From: Archegozetes longisetosus
Lineage: Eukaryota; Arthropoda; Arachnida; Sarcoptiformes; Trhypochthoniidae
Direction: 5' to 3'
NCBI GenBank assembly: GCA_018873245.2
Contig: JAEMBT020000018.1
Location: 1-64,000, forward strand
Length of the DNA stretch: 64,000 nt
Positions 46,851 through 59,267 of this stretch are shown here, one piece after another. Under the pieces are notes generated by a model. The model worked only from the letters and a program-made list of their open reading frames with translations, was not told the origin of the DNA and did not search any database. A program made the position numbers and the translations under genes. How positions within the stretch are numbered: position 1 is the stretch's first letter; every line of letters begins with the position of its first letter.

Positions 46851-47450
46851 TTGGTTGGCTTTTACTTTCCCGAGAAGCTGGCGAAGCCATTACATATCTG
46901 TATATTTATCATCAGCATCACTTGACAAGCAAAATAGTCTCAAGCCACACCCACTTCCAACCAGGTCTAAGCTCCGCCCACAAAAAAATGTTGACCCACG
47001 CCCACCAAAATTTTTCTAAATGTTCTTTAAAGTATACTGGTTAAGATTATAAAAACGGATTCTCGAAATGAACATCATAGTCCAAATGATGACTTTTCAA
47101 CGCAATTCTTGAATAATCATTCCTTTGCGCCTCTTAAAAGATTTTTAATGATATTATTTAAAGTTATTTCCAATTGAAATAAAACTTGATCAATAGTAAT
47201 TTCACCGTTTCCAATACTATAATCACATCTTACTTTGGAATTATGTCTTAAGATTAAATCTTTTACTATAGCCTTCAGTCTTATCTATAAGTTCCTAATT
47301 TATTCTAAACTCTGTGTTTGAAGTCATTGTAACAAATAATTAAGTGAAACATTCTTTTTCAGTTTTAAGTTATTTATTCAAACGATAATACATGTGCAAA
47401 ACAAAGTATACCAAAAAAAAATTTTAAAAATATCAAAACAGCTTAAAGTT
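46851..47450. other. Non-coding stretch
   Basis: No gene supported. The segment near 46950-47015 repeats 'cccacgccca'-like blocks that resemble the tandem array at 42006-42320. Confidence 0.4.
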
Positions 47451-47870
47451 TTATTCGTTTAGCATTAGGCTCAAAGCTATTAGTATTATAACCTCCTGGT
47501 CCCGAATTTTTGCATCAGGAATCTCAAAGCTATTCCCAGCATTTTCAATTCGTTCTCTCAATTCAATCAAATTTAGAATGACATATGCTGTCGATTTTGA
47601 ATTTTTACAAACAATAAACTCTTTGATAGCTTCAATCATTTGTTCTTTTTCCCCTCGAAAAATATTTAGAAGCAAGTCTTCAGCTTGTTGTCTATTACCT
47701 TCGCCAACGTTTAATATTTTCATAAAATATACGAAAATTTCAGAATATTCCTTTTCAATAACTTCCCGTTTGTTCCAGGCCTTTTCAAAGGACTTTTCAA
47801 TTAATTTTTTCGGTTCTTGTTTGCAATCGTGTTCGTTCTCAACATTCGAATCCGTAACACATACCTGATA
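47451..47870 (-). CDS. Unrecognised helical protein fragment
   Basis: The open frame runs from about 47870 to a stop at 47451; the first ATG inside is at 47723 (90 residues). The sequence is rich in charged helices (W-N-K-R-E-V-I-E-K-E, L-I-E-L-R-E-R-I-E), with no cysteines of note in the C-terminal half. A possible splice acceptor (TTATCAG) lies at the upstream end, so it may be a last exon. No family is recognised; it could be a host exon or an element protein. Confidence 0.35.
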   Translation of the reverse strand, partial: YQVCVTDSNVENEHDCKQEPKKLIEKSFEKAWNKREVIEKEYSEIFVYFMKILNVGEGNRQQAEDLLLNIFRGEKEQMIEAIKEFIVCKNSKSTAYVILNLIELRERIENAGNSFEIPDAKIRDQEVIILIALSLMLNE

Positions 47871-49214
47871 ATCGTATTTGATATCAGTTTTCTATTATAA
47901 AATTTTTATATATTGTAATATTTCTTTATTTTATATGTATATATATTCAGATTTAGGCTCTATTGAAAAACTTGCCGAAGCGCTGATCGTAAAGTTGGCA
48001 GAGCAGCTCAAGAGTATTCTTACTATACTAATACTTGGATTGAGAACAGCCATTTGTCAAATGTCAGGAACATAATAGAGTTGACATACGCATTCGTTGC
48101 CAAATTGCCACACTCTCTTGTCATTCCGAATGCGGTGTCGCAAAAACAACAGCGACCGTTTGGTATTCGTTTTGCCGTGAAGTTTGCGGTAGATTCGCAA
48201 CTCAGAACAGCTTTGGTAGAATTGGTCACGTTGTTGAAGTATTTGTTTATATAAATTTTGTTTAAAATTAATAACTAATTTTAAAAATAATATTAGTGTG
48301 ATGAACACGCCTTAGTTAAGCGCAAATACAGAAGAGGGCGCTCCTTAGTTCACAAGTTAGATTGGGTCTGGGGCGCGATTGACACACAAAAACAGAGTCG
48401 TCATTCATCGCATTCCCAATCAGACACATCAATCAATTTTAGCAGTAATAAGCGGTTTTATTAAGCCAGGCTCAATAATCATGACAGATGGATGGGTGAG
48501 AAATGAACTAATGATATCGTAGCGATGGGAATGGCTAATCATTATTGGATCAACACTGAGACGTTTGCTCAGGAATTCACTGATCCTTCCACGCTTCGCG
48601 ACCTAACCTATTATACCTTAGTTTAAATCAGGTTTGGCTTGGGTTACAACTTGGTAAAGCCAGGTTTACCCATTTTCGAGGGGGTTAGGTCTCGGTGGCC
48701 AGAAGTGGTCAGGTTCGGGTTGGAACTAGTCAAGTATGGTATCAAAATCTTCAGCTCGACGAACTGAATCCAATGGTGTATTACACTTAAAGGTAGGGGG
48801 TCGGGAACCCCCTTAGACCCATTAGCCCGGATTCACCCGAAATTTTTTTTTCGATTCGTTTCAAAATTCGTATCTCACTTATGCATGAATAGTTTTAAAA
48901 TAAATTTAATCGATCCCAACTTTAACAATATCTATAGATTTTCATTTTTAGACATGCTACTTGTCTAAAAGAGCACAAAACATTTTGTTTCAGTTTGTTC
49001 TAAAACTTGTATGTTTTACATATTGAGAATTGGTCGAAATTTAATTAAGCGAACTTAAAGAATTCCTATGAATTTCAATTTCTAGACATTCTATTTGTCT
49101 AAAAGAGCGTAAAAAATATCGATTCAGTTTGTTTCATACTTTTAAGTTTCATTTGGAGACGAACTGAAAATTAAGTTGGATTCAATGATCTCTATCATTA
49201 TATAATATATATAT
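47871..49214. other. Repeat-like non-coding stretch
   Basis: No supported gene. A short cysteine-bearing frame at 48023-48229 (R-C-C-F-C-D) could be a decayed exon. From about 48300 the composition becomes less A/T-rich, as in an old element, and 48761-48841 is repeated at 50670-50750. Confidence 0.4.
48761..48841 (+). repeat. Direct repeat, left copy (~80 bp)
   Basis: Shares gaactgaatccaatg and 'ccttagacccattagccc' with 50670-50750. The pair brackets the foldback element. Confidence 0.65.
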
Positions 49215-50134
49215 TGGGAGTGACACAATTCTTCCATGCACAATTCTTCCAAGCACAATTCTTCCAAGCACAATTCTTCTACACTTTTCAATTGATCACA
49301 GAATATAAGTGATGACCATTTCAAGTCGAATTGACCAACGAATAGTAACTATTGGCCATTTCTATATCAGATGAACTACGGAAGGCAACTGATGACCACT
49401 TTCAATTCAGGTGACCTATGGGAAGTAACTAATGACAATTTCTATATCAGATAAACTACTAAAGGCAACTGATGGCCTAATAACATAAGATATGGTTATC
49501 AGTTACTCATATGTCATCTGAATTGAAAATGGTCATCGGTTTCCTTTCGCAGTTTATCTGATATAGAAATGGCCATCAGTTAGTTCCCACAGGTCATCTA
49601 AGTTGAAAATGGTCATCTATTGCCATCCATAGCTCATCTGATTTAGAAATGACCATCATTCACTCCCCGTATGTTATCTGAGATGGAAATGGTCATCGTT
49701 CCTCTCGGTTTATCTGATACAAAAATTGTCATCGCTTAGTCCTCGTAGATCGTCTGAATTGAAAATGTTTATCGGTTGTTCTTCCGTAGGCCATCTGATA
49801 TCGAAATGGCCATCAGTTGCTTCCCGTAGGTCGGCTGAATTAAAAATGGTCATCAGTTGCCTTCCGTAGTTCATCTGATATAGAAATGGCCATAATTTAC
49901 TTCTCGTAGGTCATTTGAATTGAAAATTACCATCAGTTACTTCCCGTAGGTGGTCTGAATTAAAAATGATCATCGTTCGTCTCCCGTAGGTCATCTGATA
50001 TCGAAATGGCCATCAGTTAATTCCCGTAGGTGGTCTGAATTGAAAATGGTCATCACTTATATTTTGTGATCGATTGAAAAGTGTGGAAGAATTGTGCGTG
50101 GAAGAATGTGCATGGAAGAATTGTGGTAGGCCCA
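49215..50134. mobile_element. Foldback element made of ~40-bp subrepeats
   Basis: Outer arms of about 110 bp are inverted copies (caattcttcc repeats, then 'atataagtgatgaccatttt'), and the ends TGGG...CACAATTC match. The left arm has about four ~40-bp units and the right about fourteen, in opposite orientation with a switch near 49480. Units alternate 'tctgatatagaaatggccat' and 'tctgaattgaaaatggtcat'. No ORF. The layout is that of Galileo/FB-type foldback elements. Confidence 0.75.
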
Positions 50135-52092
50135 TATATATTATGCAATATATATTATATATCTTCACTCCGCGTCAGTCCTCTGCTAAGGTAGAACTCC
50201 CTTTACCTTCCCCTTCTATGGACAAGGAGTGAAAAACTCGCGCGCGAAGCTGTACCTACTTATATAGGCAATTTGACGATATTAACGATAATAAAACGAT
50301 TCTCTGCTTTGTGATTGGTTCTACACCAGTCGAGAATGGAGACGGATCGATAATGTCGTTAATTTCTGCACGTCGTCAAATTGCTTATGTAAGCGGGTAT
50401 AGCGCTCTACTTCTTCACTTCTTGTTCATAGAAGGAAAAAATAGGTTTTGTTTTGCATTATATTAATTTTGACGCGTTTTAGAGTTTGATGAAAACTTGA
50501 AAATTTGGTAAAACGACATGGGAACTCCTCCTATGGATATAGACTTTAAAAATTTGGGTGTTCAAGCTGGAGTAGTGAAGGAGAGCGAACGATATCGTTC
50601 GGTTCGGATATATCTCGGGAACCACTTGACATAATTGGCCAGCTGAGGTATTAATATGTTCAGCACAAAGAACTGAATCCAATGATGTATCACATTTGGG
50701 GGTGGGAGGTCAAAAACCCCTTAGACCCATTAGCCCAGATTCACCCGAGAAACGACACCCAAAAGGAAAAATTAAAGTGTTAAACGCTTTTTAATTCGGT
50801 CTACAAAATAGGAAACAGTAAAGGACATTCCACTATATTAAAAAAATGTTTTAAAGTCAATATTAGGTGATCTTTCATTTCAAATTCCAGAAACAGTTTT
50901 CGATGACAAGAGAAAAATGCGTCTACATAATTATTGACTACCAAATTGATAACTTATCAAATAGTTGCACTCATTTCACAGCGTTCGCGACCCTATTTGT
51001 AAATAAAACGAATTGACAGAATATTGCGAACATCTAATGAGTAGAACTACCGATCTATTGTGATTCCAACTTTCACTTCTAGATACGAGCCATTTGAAAA
51101 CTAGATACTAATCTTCTTGAGAGTTTGACCATATTTGAATGTTCTTTCCACCATTTCTTAACTTTCTAATAGTCACAACTTTTCACTACATTCAAAAGTA
51201 GCACGAATTTACTAGATCTTACACAATCTTAAGACAAACTAGCAAATAAAACTTGTGGATGAACCCACATAAAGTCTTATAAATAGTTTACGTCTAATGA
51301 AAGAAGAGCATCTATTGTTCGTGAGAATTCTCCATATTCAACCATTTTCAACAGAACGTTTTTCAAAGGACTTTTAAGTGCTCCTTTATTTATACACAGG
51401 TTAACCACCACTCACGCAACTCGTGTGATTCTCACACATCGAGGGGTCTGACTCACGTCTTCCGTATCAATTACTTGGGTGAGGCGAGAGTCTCGCGCAT
51501 TTAAAACATTTAAACTCTAAAATATATATTAGAAAACAATTTCAAAATGAATAATTTCGATTTGTATCACAATGATATGAAAACATTTAAAATACTAAAC
51601 GACAAACTGTAAAGCAAAATACTTTTATATCGTTTATAAGGGTGTCAAAAGTTGGTGGATCTGAGGTTTTCCATCAAAAATGTATGCGTAAAGGTTTGAT
51701 AGATATAAAATTGCAATTACAAGCAAAATATCTCAAATAGAGAAAAGACAATTTCAAACAACACTAATCATAAGTCAAATTAAAGATTTTACAATATGTT
51801 TTCTCATGTCTGTATGAATTTTGTTCGAATGAAGAAATAACAGGATGCCAAGACAAGTCAAAAGATAATTGATTTGGTCAAAGCAGAAATCTGCATAAAC
51901 TCTAGCATTGAGTTCGCTGACTATATTTCAAAGAGTTTCAACTAAAAGCTGCAAAATCTAATGAATAAAACACTTTTCAATTGAGATATACTGACTTAAA
52001 GTGAATTCATTGAGAAAATAGTCCAAATACCAGAATTTATTAAAGCCGTACGTCTTCTGATATTCCGAATAAGAAACGAAAGTAAAGAATAT
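50135..52092. other. Non-coding stretch between foldback and LTR
   Basis: No gene supported. The direct repeat lies at 50670-50750; the rest is A/T-rich with no recognisable domains in any frame. Confidence 0.45.
50670..50750 (+). repeat. Direct repeat, right copy (~80 bp)
   Basis: Partner of 48761-48841 on the other side of the foldback element. Confidence 0.65.
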
Positions 52093-52581
52093 TGTAAAGT
52101 CTGGATCTTTAATAGGAGCGTGTACGAAATCAATTTTTAAAATATAGCACTTTATTTAACATAACCACAAATTACATAAGATTTCACAGGATTTTTAACA
52201 CTGGAAGAAAGAGCGAAAAATTTAGGAAAAACACGACATTTTATAGGAACAATAGGCGGGTTAAGTTGAAAAATATTTTACAACGATAGGCTAAATCTTA
52301 CAAGGTTAATAGCACATTTAGTTATGATTGGAAAATTGTATATTTAGGACATAATTAGGTAGGTTTTAAGAGGTGAAATATGCTTACTATCAGCTGTCTT
52401 CATAACTTTTACAGTTGAGACAAGCATGTGAAGATTTCTTTTGTACAAATAAAAAGTAATCTTTAAGTCAGTAATAAATGTTGACATATAAGGTGAGTTA
52501 TGAGAATTAGAGTTTAAAAATATAGGTTATTACAAAAATATTATGATATAGGTCTAATTAAGAAACTAAGACGTTATTACA
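52093..52581 (-). repeat. 3' LTR of right-hand retroelement copy
   Basis: Same length (489 bp) and ends as 5082-5570, inverted. Its element-internal side carries the same G-rich polypurine tract (52582-52592). Its outer flank is ATAT. Confidence 0.92.
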
Positions 52582-52834
52582 ATACCCCCACCTTATATTA
52601 CACGACTCTGTGTAACGCGTAATTGGTTTACATAAAATAACGTGAAAGTAGATTTAATAACAAAAGCAAAAAGAACATTTCTAAATTATAATAGCATTTA
52701 GTTTACAATATTTAGACATTATTTGTGAAAACAAAAAAAATTATCCCGCAATAATAAAAAAAAATTATCCCGCAATAATAAAAAAAATTATATAAAATAT
52801 TTTTTTTAGATATTTAGGACTAAGTTTGACATAT

Positions 52835-53574
52835 TGTGAAATAGAAAAATATTATTTAGTTTTTATGTTTATTCAGTTTGTTTTCTTCGTTTTAAGAATA
52901 AGATATTAATCTATTTTTGATAAGATAAAAATAAAGTAATTGTAGAAACTGTAGTTACATCTTTTAGGTGTCCTAAGTTTTTAGTTACAGTACAGGTAAA
53001 TTTCCAATTGACTATGTATTGTTTACCTAAATTACAAGTATTTTGATGTAAGAATAATTTTTTCCATTGAGCTAAATATAGTAAGTTTAGGACATCAAAA
53101 AGAGTATAAAAGCAGAGGTGATTTCTTATTAAGAACAGTCTTAGTTCTTACTTCGTACTGTAAAGTATGTAAGAATACTCTCTTACTCTGTACTTATAGT
53201 ATGTAAGAAATCATCTCTTACTCTGTACTGTATAGTATGTAAGAAATCTCTCTTACTTAGTACTGTATGGTATGTAAGAAAAGTAATAGTTAATAACTGT
53301 TATTGTATCGATATATATATTTGTATTAATAAAAGAAGATTTCTATTAAAAGTAAGTTGTAACTTAATTTTCTACTAAAGCACAATTCTATCGAGTCCTA
53401 TTAGACTCTGATAGAATTATAAGTAACTACGGATTGGGATCTTACATTGAGGCCCCCCGATTCCAATTCGTACAACTTGGACAAACACACACACACATGA
53501 AAGACTCTACAAAAAACATTTAGATCGGGTCTTTCGTGTATAGATGATCCCTCGTCACAGAAATAAATGTGACA
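52835..53574 (-). repeat. Solo LTR of a second retroelement family inside the first
   Basis: 740 bp from TGTGAAATAG to AATGTGACA, flanked on both sides by ATAT (52831-52834, 53575-53578). The left-hand copy of the host element has a single ATAT at the matching site near 4830, so it is the empty site. Contains about four ~38-bp tandem units around 'gtatgtaagaaat' (53163-53282). The strand is arbitrary. Confidence 0.92.
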
Positions 53575-53750
53575 ATATAAAGAGGTAGTTAGAAAAAAAA
53601 CATTAGTAGTTATATAAACTTTTATATGTATTTTATTTTATTTTTTTAATATTTATACTGGATTATTTATTCCATGTTTATACCTTGCCCAATTAAATAA
53701 AGTAAAAAAAATAGTATAAAATGAATAGTATAAGCGTCAAACTTGAGGTA

Positions 53751-54167
53751 TCAGCGATGATATCTATAATATGGTTGTGAGGTAAGGCTTGAGGTATTAT
53801 AGCACCCATTTGTGCTATTTGAAGGGTAAATGGAAGTTTGAACACCATTTTGGACTGTCGTTGATGAGGTAGAAGCTCGTTGTCTATTGAAAATGATGTT
53901 TAGGATGGCGGAACGAATATCCCTGATCATAGTGCTGCTAGTAGTAAGATGGATGACAATGTCCGTGATTGATCTACCCAGTTGTCTTGTTGGTTCTTCA
54001 TCTGGATTCTGCATATTTAATAGTTCGTTTATGAATAAAAGTTGAGTTCTAATGTTGTCGGCGATTCCTCGAAGTTCATCTATTTCGGTAGGAACTGTTC
54101 GGTGTCTATACGGTGTAAATGGTTTTGAAACATCACTATGCCTATGTCTTCGAATTCTATCTGACAT
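53751..54167 (-). CDS. 138-residue accessory ORF, second copy
   Basis: Same protein as 4240-4656 from the ATG onward, in the same orientation as the gag-pol genes to its right. Both flanks carry scattered substitutions relative to the left copy, whereas the ORF shows none by eye. It is preserved although the neighbouring env and antisense chromodomain gene are broken here. Confidence 0.72.
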   Translation of the reverse strand: MSDRIRRHRHSDVSKPFTPYRHRTVPTEIDELRGIADNIRTQLLFINELLNMQNPDEEPTRQLGRSITDIVIHLTTSSTMIRDIRSAILNIIFNRQRASTSSTTVQNGVQTSIYPSNSTNGCYNTSSLTSQPYYRYHR

Positions 54168-55364
54168 ATTGACTATAAAAGTTTTAATAATAATGTTAGA
54201 CAAATAGTAGATTTATAGTTTAGTTTTACATAATTCGTTGCTAACACGAAATGACTGTGTTTTGATTATAATGTAGAAAATAGATGACGTTTCGGCGAGT
54301 CTGATTCTTAAAAATCAGAAATTATTTATTAGATGAGACGCGGTGAACAGGTTTTATACGGTTAAGAAAATATTTGATGTTAAGTTTTCTCAAATGAAAA
54401 GTAATGGTAAGTACTATAGACTTAGTAATGTGTGTCTATGTCATAGCATAGCACGAAGTTACAGCGAAATAGTTCATAATGTGGATGATGGATGTCGTTA
54501 CGGCGAAACTTTAAATATTTTATATGTATATATAAAATAATTAATTAATTTAAGTATTCGGATTATAACGGGTCACTATCAAAGTTTGTCGATATAATCA
54601 GGGTTTTATGTTCTATTTATTAGAGAAATCTGAGATTCTAAAAGTATATGATTTAAAAGATATATATATTCTAATTTAAGTATATTTAATTTTTTTTATG
54701 TTTGTTTTGGTTGTTAGTTATATGTTTGAACGTTAGATGGCGTCACTGTAAGTCCTTAGTACTGTTTATAAAAAAAATTAATTTAAATATTTAGAGCTTA
54801 ACGGATCACTATCAAATTTTGTGGATATCATTAGAGTTTTATGTTCTATTTACTAGAGAAATTTGAGATTCTCAAATCATACGGTTTAAAAGATATTTAT
54901 ATTTTATTTTAAGTTTATCTTCGTTTATCGAACGTTATTTATAGTAGTAGCGGTGCCTCAAACCGGTTATTTTAAAAGTTGAGACACAACAACAAAGAGT
55001 TTAAGGTTTGGTCACTAAAAGGTGAGTTTTTTTACAAACTCGTTTGTAATATTATTCCTTCCTTAGTTATTATTATTATTTTGCATTAATATGCAGATTC
55101 TCTTTTTTTTCAACTTTAGAAAGGCTCTCTGTAAACTAAGTTTACATATATGTATATATTACATATACAAGTATTCATTATACAGGCGAACTTTAGATAT
55201 TACTACATTTTCAAAGAAAGATTAGTTTATTCATACTTAATATATTAACTAGTAGTTAGTTATGAATTGTAATTATTGACCTTAACTATGAATAATAGTT
55301 ATGAATATTAGTTATGAATAACAAAAAAAATTTTTTTTTAAGGATCAGAGTTAGTAATAAAATA
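54168..55364. promoter_or_regulatory. Copy of the divergent repeat-containing spacer
   Basis: Inverted match to 3059-4239, including the two ~235-bp repeats. Lies between the accessory ORF and the truncated chromodomain gene. Confidence 0.5.
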
Positions 55365-55494
55365 ATGGATACTGTAATTTCAACATTAAAAATATCCAAT
55401 ACAAGTAAAAGTAAGTCTGTCTAAGAGGTAAAAAAAAGATAAACAAAAAAAACATATATTGTTTGTTTTTTTTTTCTTAGATATGAATGAATTT
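55365..55494 (+). pseudogene. 5' fragment of the antisense chromodomain gene
   Basis: Keeps the ATG, exon 1 (55365-55410), the GTAAGT donor, intron 1 and the first bases of exon 2 (from 55481). Homology with the left copy stops after 'atatgaatgaattt' at 55494 (left counterpart 2929), and the frame meets a stop at once in env antisense DNA. All of the chromodomain is lost. This is the scar of a deletion that joined env to the passenger gene. Confidence 0.82.
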
Positions 55495-55966
55495 TCATAA
55501 TTACTCGGTTTATTCCAGCAATGACAGGTTTGTCAGATTTACGCCGCAAAACTGGCGATATTTTAGTCAAGGCAGACTCTACGAAACAGGAACACAGTAA
55601 AATCATCATTAAGAACAGTATACTTGTTGCTGCATAACCAAATCTATCGACTGGTCGTCTTATACGTTCTGATCTTCTTAGAGGTCTGTCAGTTGTATCA
55701 GTATTTATGTCCTGTAATCGTAGTAATATAATTAGGGGATCTCGATCTATGCCTAACCATTGATCGTCAATTTCTGTTTCTTCTGAATGATTATCAGATA
55801 AGTCTAGTATTTGACCTTCTTCTTCAGTTTCACTTTCTTCGATTTTGTCCTCTATTAAGCTGTTTTCCTCAGGCGTTGTTTTTATTGTACCCGATGTTTC
55901 ATTTAAATTTAAATCTTCATCCATATCTATCCCTTCAGGGTATAGTTCATCATCATCCAACCCCAT
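55495..55966 (-). pseudogene. N-terminal part of env-like ORF
   Basis: Starts six bases after the pol stop. About 110 acidic residues precede a basic patch (R-R-S-E-R-I-R-R) and a strong hydrophobic signal/anchor segment (L-F-L-M-M-I-L-L). Then about 30 ectodomain residues run into the deletion joint at 55494; the frame continues a few codons in foreign sequence to 55421. The missing remainder would correspond to the type of sequence seen at 1-1330. Classed as env from position and layout. Confidence 0.65.
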
Positions 55967-55972
55967 TTCAAA

Positions 55973-58900
55973 TTATGTGAACCCAGTTGGGTTAAAAAGT
56001 TCTGTTCTATCATAAAATAGTTTCATCCTTGAAACATGTACGTTCATTGTTTCATATTTATCTCTTATTGATTCGACTGAATAAGTGACCGGACCTATTT
56101 GGTCAAGGATTTTATACGGTCCATAGAATTGATGCAAAAGCTTTTCTGATTTACCCTTATATCTACGAGGGTTAAAAAGTAGAACTAATTGTCTAATTTT
56201 GAAAGTTACTTCTCTTCGTCTTTTATTGTAATACTTTGTATTTCGCACTTGAGAATTCGTTATATATTTACGGGCTAACTCTCGCGCATTTTTGATATAT
56301 TTATCTCTAAGTGCAACATACTGATCAACATCAGAAACACCCAAAGACGGTCTTCCCATTGTTATCTCTGCTGGGAATATAGGTTCTCTCGCGTAAGTTA
56401 GAACGAAAGGAGAGTAATGTGTACTTTGTTGAACGCTTGTGTTATAAGCGAATGTTACATGCAGTAAAAACTTATCCCAATCAGACTGTTTGTCTGCTAC
56501 GTAATGAGAAATCATTTCTGCTAGTGTTTTATTTAATCGTTCCACAAGCCCATTTGCTTGTGGATGATAACTGGAAGTGCGAATGTGAGCGATTTCATGA
56601 TTTTCATAAATCTGTTTACACAAATTGCTCGAAAATACTTTTCCTTGATCTGTAACAATACTATATGGAGCTCCATGCTTGATGATTTGCTCATCGATAA
56701 ACTTTGCGACTTCCCATTTATCAGCTTTTGGCACAGCCTTAGTTTCAGCAAATTTCGTCATATATTCAGTTGCTACTATTATGTTATTATTTCCGTTGTC
56801 TGAGACTGGAAATGGTCCTAAAATGTCAATTCCCCATTTTTCAAATGGTCCTCCCACTTTCACTGGGACCAATAAACCTGCTTTTTGAAGGTTCGGTGCT
56901 TTCTTTGTTTGACAATCAACGCATGATTTTACATAGTATTCAATATCTTGATCCATATTTGGCCAGAAAAATCGTTCTTTAATTTTCGCCTTTGTTTTAT
57001 TGATACCCAAGTGTGCTGACATGTAATCATCATGAAATGAATAAAGAAGCTCGTGCAAGAGCGACTCAGGTATACAGATTAACAATTTACTTCGCAACCG
57101 ACTAATAGGATCGGCAAAGAAAAGTATATTATCTTTTAGTACATACTCCAGTTCATAACAACTCGATTCATCTGATTCATGTGATTTTATAATGGTACCG
57201 AAGAATTTATCCTCTCTTTGCAGTTTAGACATATTTATCATATTAAAACGTGAAACATCAGAAGACACGTCTTGCTCGTCTTCTGATTGCGATATACTAG
57301 CCATGGCATATCTTCCAGTATTTTCAATTATATTTTCAGGAGGATCCACAGGACACCTACTTAGAGCATCAGCGTCCTTCATTAACCGACTGCTGCGGTA
57401 TACAACATCAAAGTCGTATTTTTGAAGATGTAAAGCCCATCGTATTAAACGAGGAGAGAGCGTTGGCTTTTCTGTTAACTATTTTAGGCTTAAATGATCA
57501 GTTACTACTGTGAATTTCAACCCATGTATGTAAGGTGCAAATTTATCAGTAGCATATACAATAGCAAGACATTCTGGCTCAGAGGTGCAATAGTTGCGTT
57601 CTGCTTCACTTAGCAAACGACTTGCATTTGCTACTAGTTTCCAACCTAGTTCTTCAAGTTGAACCAATTCAGCACCTATCCCTATAAAGCTAGCATCACA
57701 ACGTACTTCTAAAGGTTTCTTACTATCGAAATGTGTTAAAACCGGTTCACTGCTTAGAAGAGTTTTCAATTGTGCAAAAGCTTGCATTTGTTCTGATCCC
57801 CATTGAAACCTCATATGCTTCTTTGTAAGTCGAGTCAATGGTTCAGCGATTTCAGAAAAATACGGTATAAACTTTCGAACAAAAGATGCTCGACCAATAA
57901 ATCCTCGTACTTGAGTTAAAGTTTTTGGTATAGGAAAATTTTTTATACCCTTTATTTTATCTGGATCTGTTCGAATTTCGGTTGAGTCTACAACATGTCC
58001 CAAAAACTTAACTGATTCCATGGCCAATGAGCATTTATTTGGTTTGATTGTAAATCCAGCAGATTTAAGTCTTTGTAATACTTCTCGAATGTGCTTAAGA
58101 TGACTTGAAAAGTCTTTACTGAATACCAATATGTCGTCTAAGTAAACTAAGACTGATGAATACTTCAAATTACTTAGAGTTATGTCCATAGCTCGAGCAA
58201 AGCAGGTCGGAGCAGTCTTCAAACCGAAGTTCATTTTTTTATATTCAAATAACCCGTCTTGAGTTATAAATGCAGTCTTTTCACAATCCCTTTTATCTAT
58301 CTCTATTTGATGGTAACCACAATTGAGATCGAATGATGAAAAATATTTTGCTCCTTGTAAACTGCTTAATGCAACGCTTATTGAAGTAAGAGGATATACA
58401 TCACTCTTAGTTATACTATTTAATTTTCGATTATCGACGCACATGCGTTTTGTTCCGTCCTTTTTATCAACTAGAACTACTGGGGAACTCCAAGGGGACT
58501 TAGACTGTACTATTATGCCCATATCGAGAAGTTCTTGAACTTGTCGGTTTATTTCCTCTCGAAGAGGTGCAGCATATATGTATGGATTTAGATGTATTGG
58601 TGGGTGGTCTTCAGTATCAATTTTGTTTGATTATTTTGCAAGTTCCGATATTTGTTGGATCGAAAGCTAACATATCTGCAAATTCATTCATTAAATCTGA
58701 TAATTGCTCCTGCATCATATCATCAATCTCCGGACCAGTGTCCATAAAGCCGCTAGCAACAGGAATTTGTATAGGCCTTCCGGTTTTATTGTCTACCCAT
58801 CTTCCATCAGAGGGTGACCATCGACCTTTGGTTTCCAATTTCAACGTGTATAAAGGACAATCACGTATTGGTTCATTGTGTCAATAAGATTCCACGATAT

Positions 58901-59267
58901 TCAAAGGAATGTTACCGCTAACAATAAATTGATGCATTAAGGTGTTCATTTCACGCCATACTCGAAATGGATCATACTGTGCATAAGGCTTATTAGTATT
59001 TTCTAAGCGTGAATATTTAGAAAGATCATAACTCTTTCCTATGTCGCCGTTTAGTTTCAAATGACATATATTACATCGAATACAAAGTTGATCGAAATAA
59101 TAAAAGATGTTGAGTATATCATTTGTCTTTAGCTTAGCTAATGCTATCAATAGCTCAAATCGATCAGCCGCGAACTTCATGTCATCAATAAGAGAATCAT
59201 TTATAGTTCCCGTGATTGGATATATATGACTGCCTTCTAGGGCATTGCTCTCCAGATAAACAGCCAA
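55973..59267 (-). pseudogene. Gypsy-type pol: reverse transcriptase, RNase H, integrase
   Basis: The frame opens at 59267, overlapping the end of gag-pro by 71 nt in the +1 frame, so frameshifting is likely needed. It has a TGA at 58881, a frameshift near 58620 and a TAG at 57476; otherwise it is long and well preserved. Reverse transcriptase: V-D-K-K-D-G, F-S-S-F-D-L, catalytic Y-L-D-D-I-L-V-F. RNase H: T-D-H-L-S-L and D-A-D-A-L-S-R. Integrase: H-x4-H...C-x2-C zinc finger, D in G-I-D-I-L-G-P-F, D in V-T-D-Q-G, E in L-V-E-R-L-N-K, then a GPY/F-type end (Y-G-P-Y). No chromodomain follows the integrase, unlike chromoviruses. Confidence 0.92.

Noticed and set aside
49215..50134. CRISPR-like array
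   Set aside because: Repeats are contiguous and alternate between two related units with a large inversion, and the host is a eukaryote.
50479..50682. Minus-strand ORF of 67 residues
   Set aside because: Overlaps the dispersed 80-bp repeat and has no domain.
58881..59267. Independent small gene between gag and pol
   Set aside because: It is in frame with the reverse transcriptase N-terminus after one TGA, so it is the broken start of pol.
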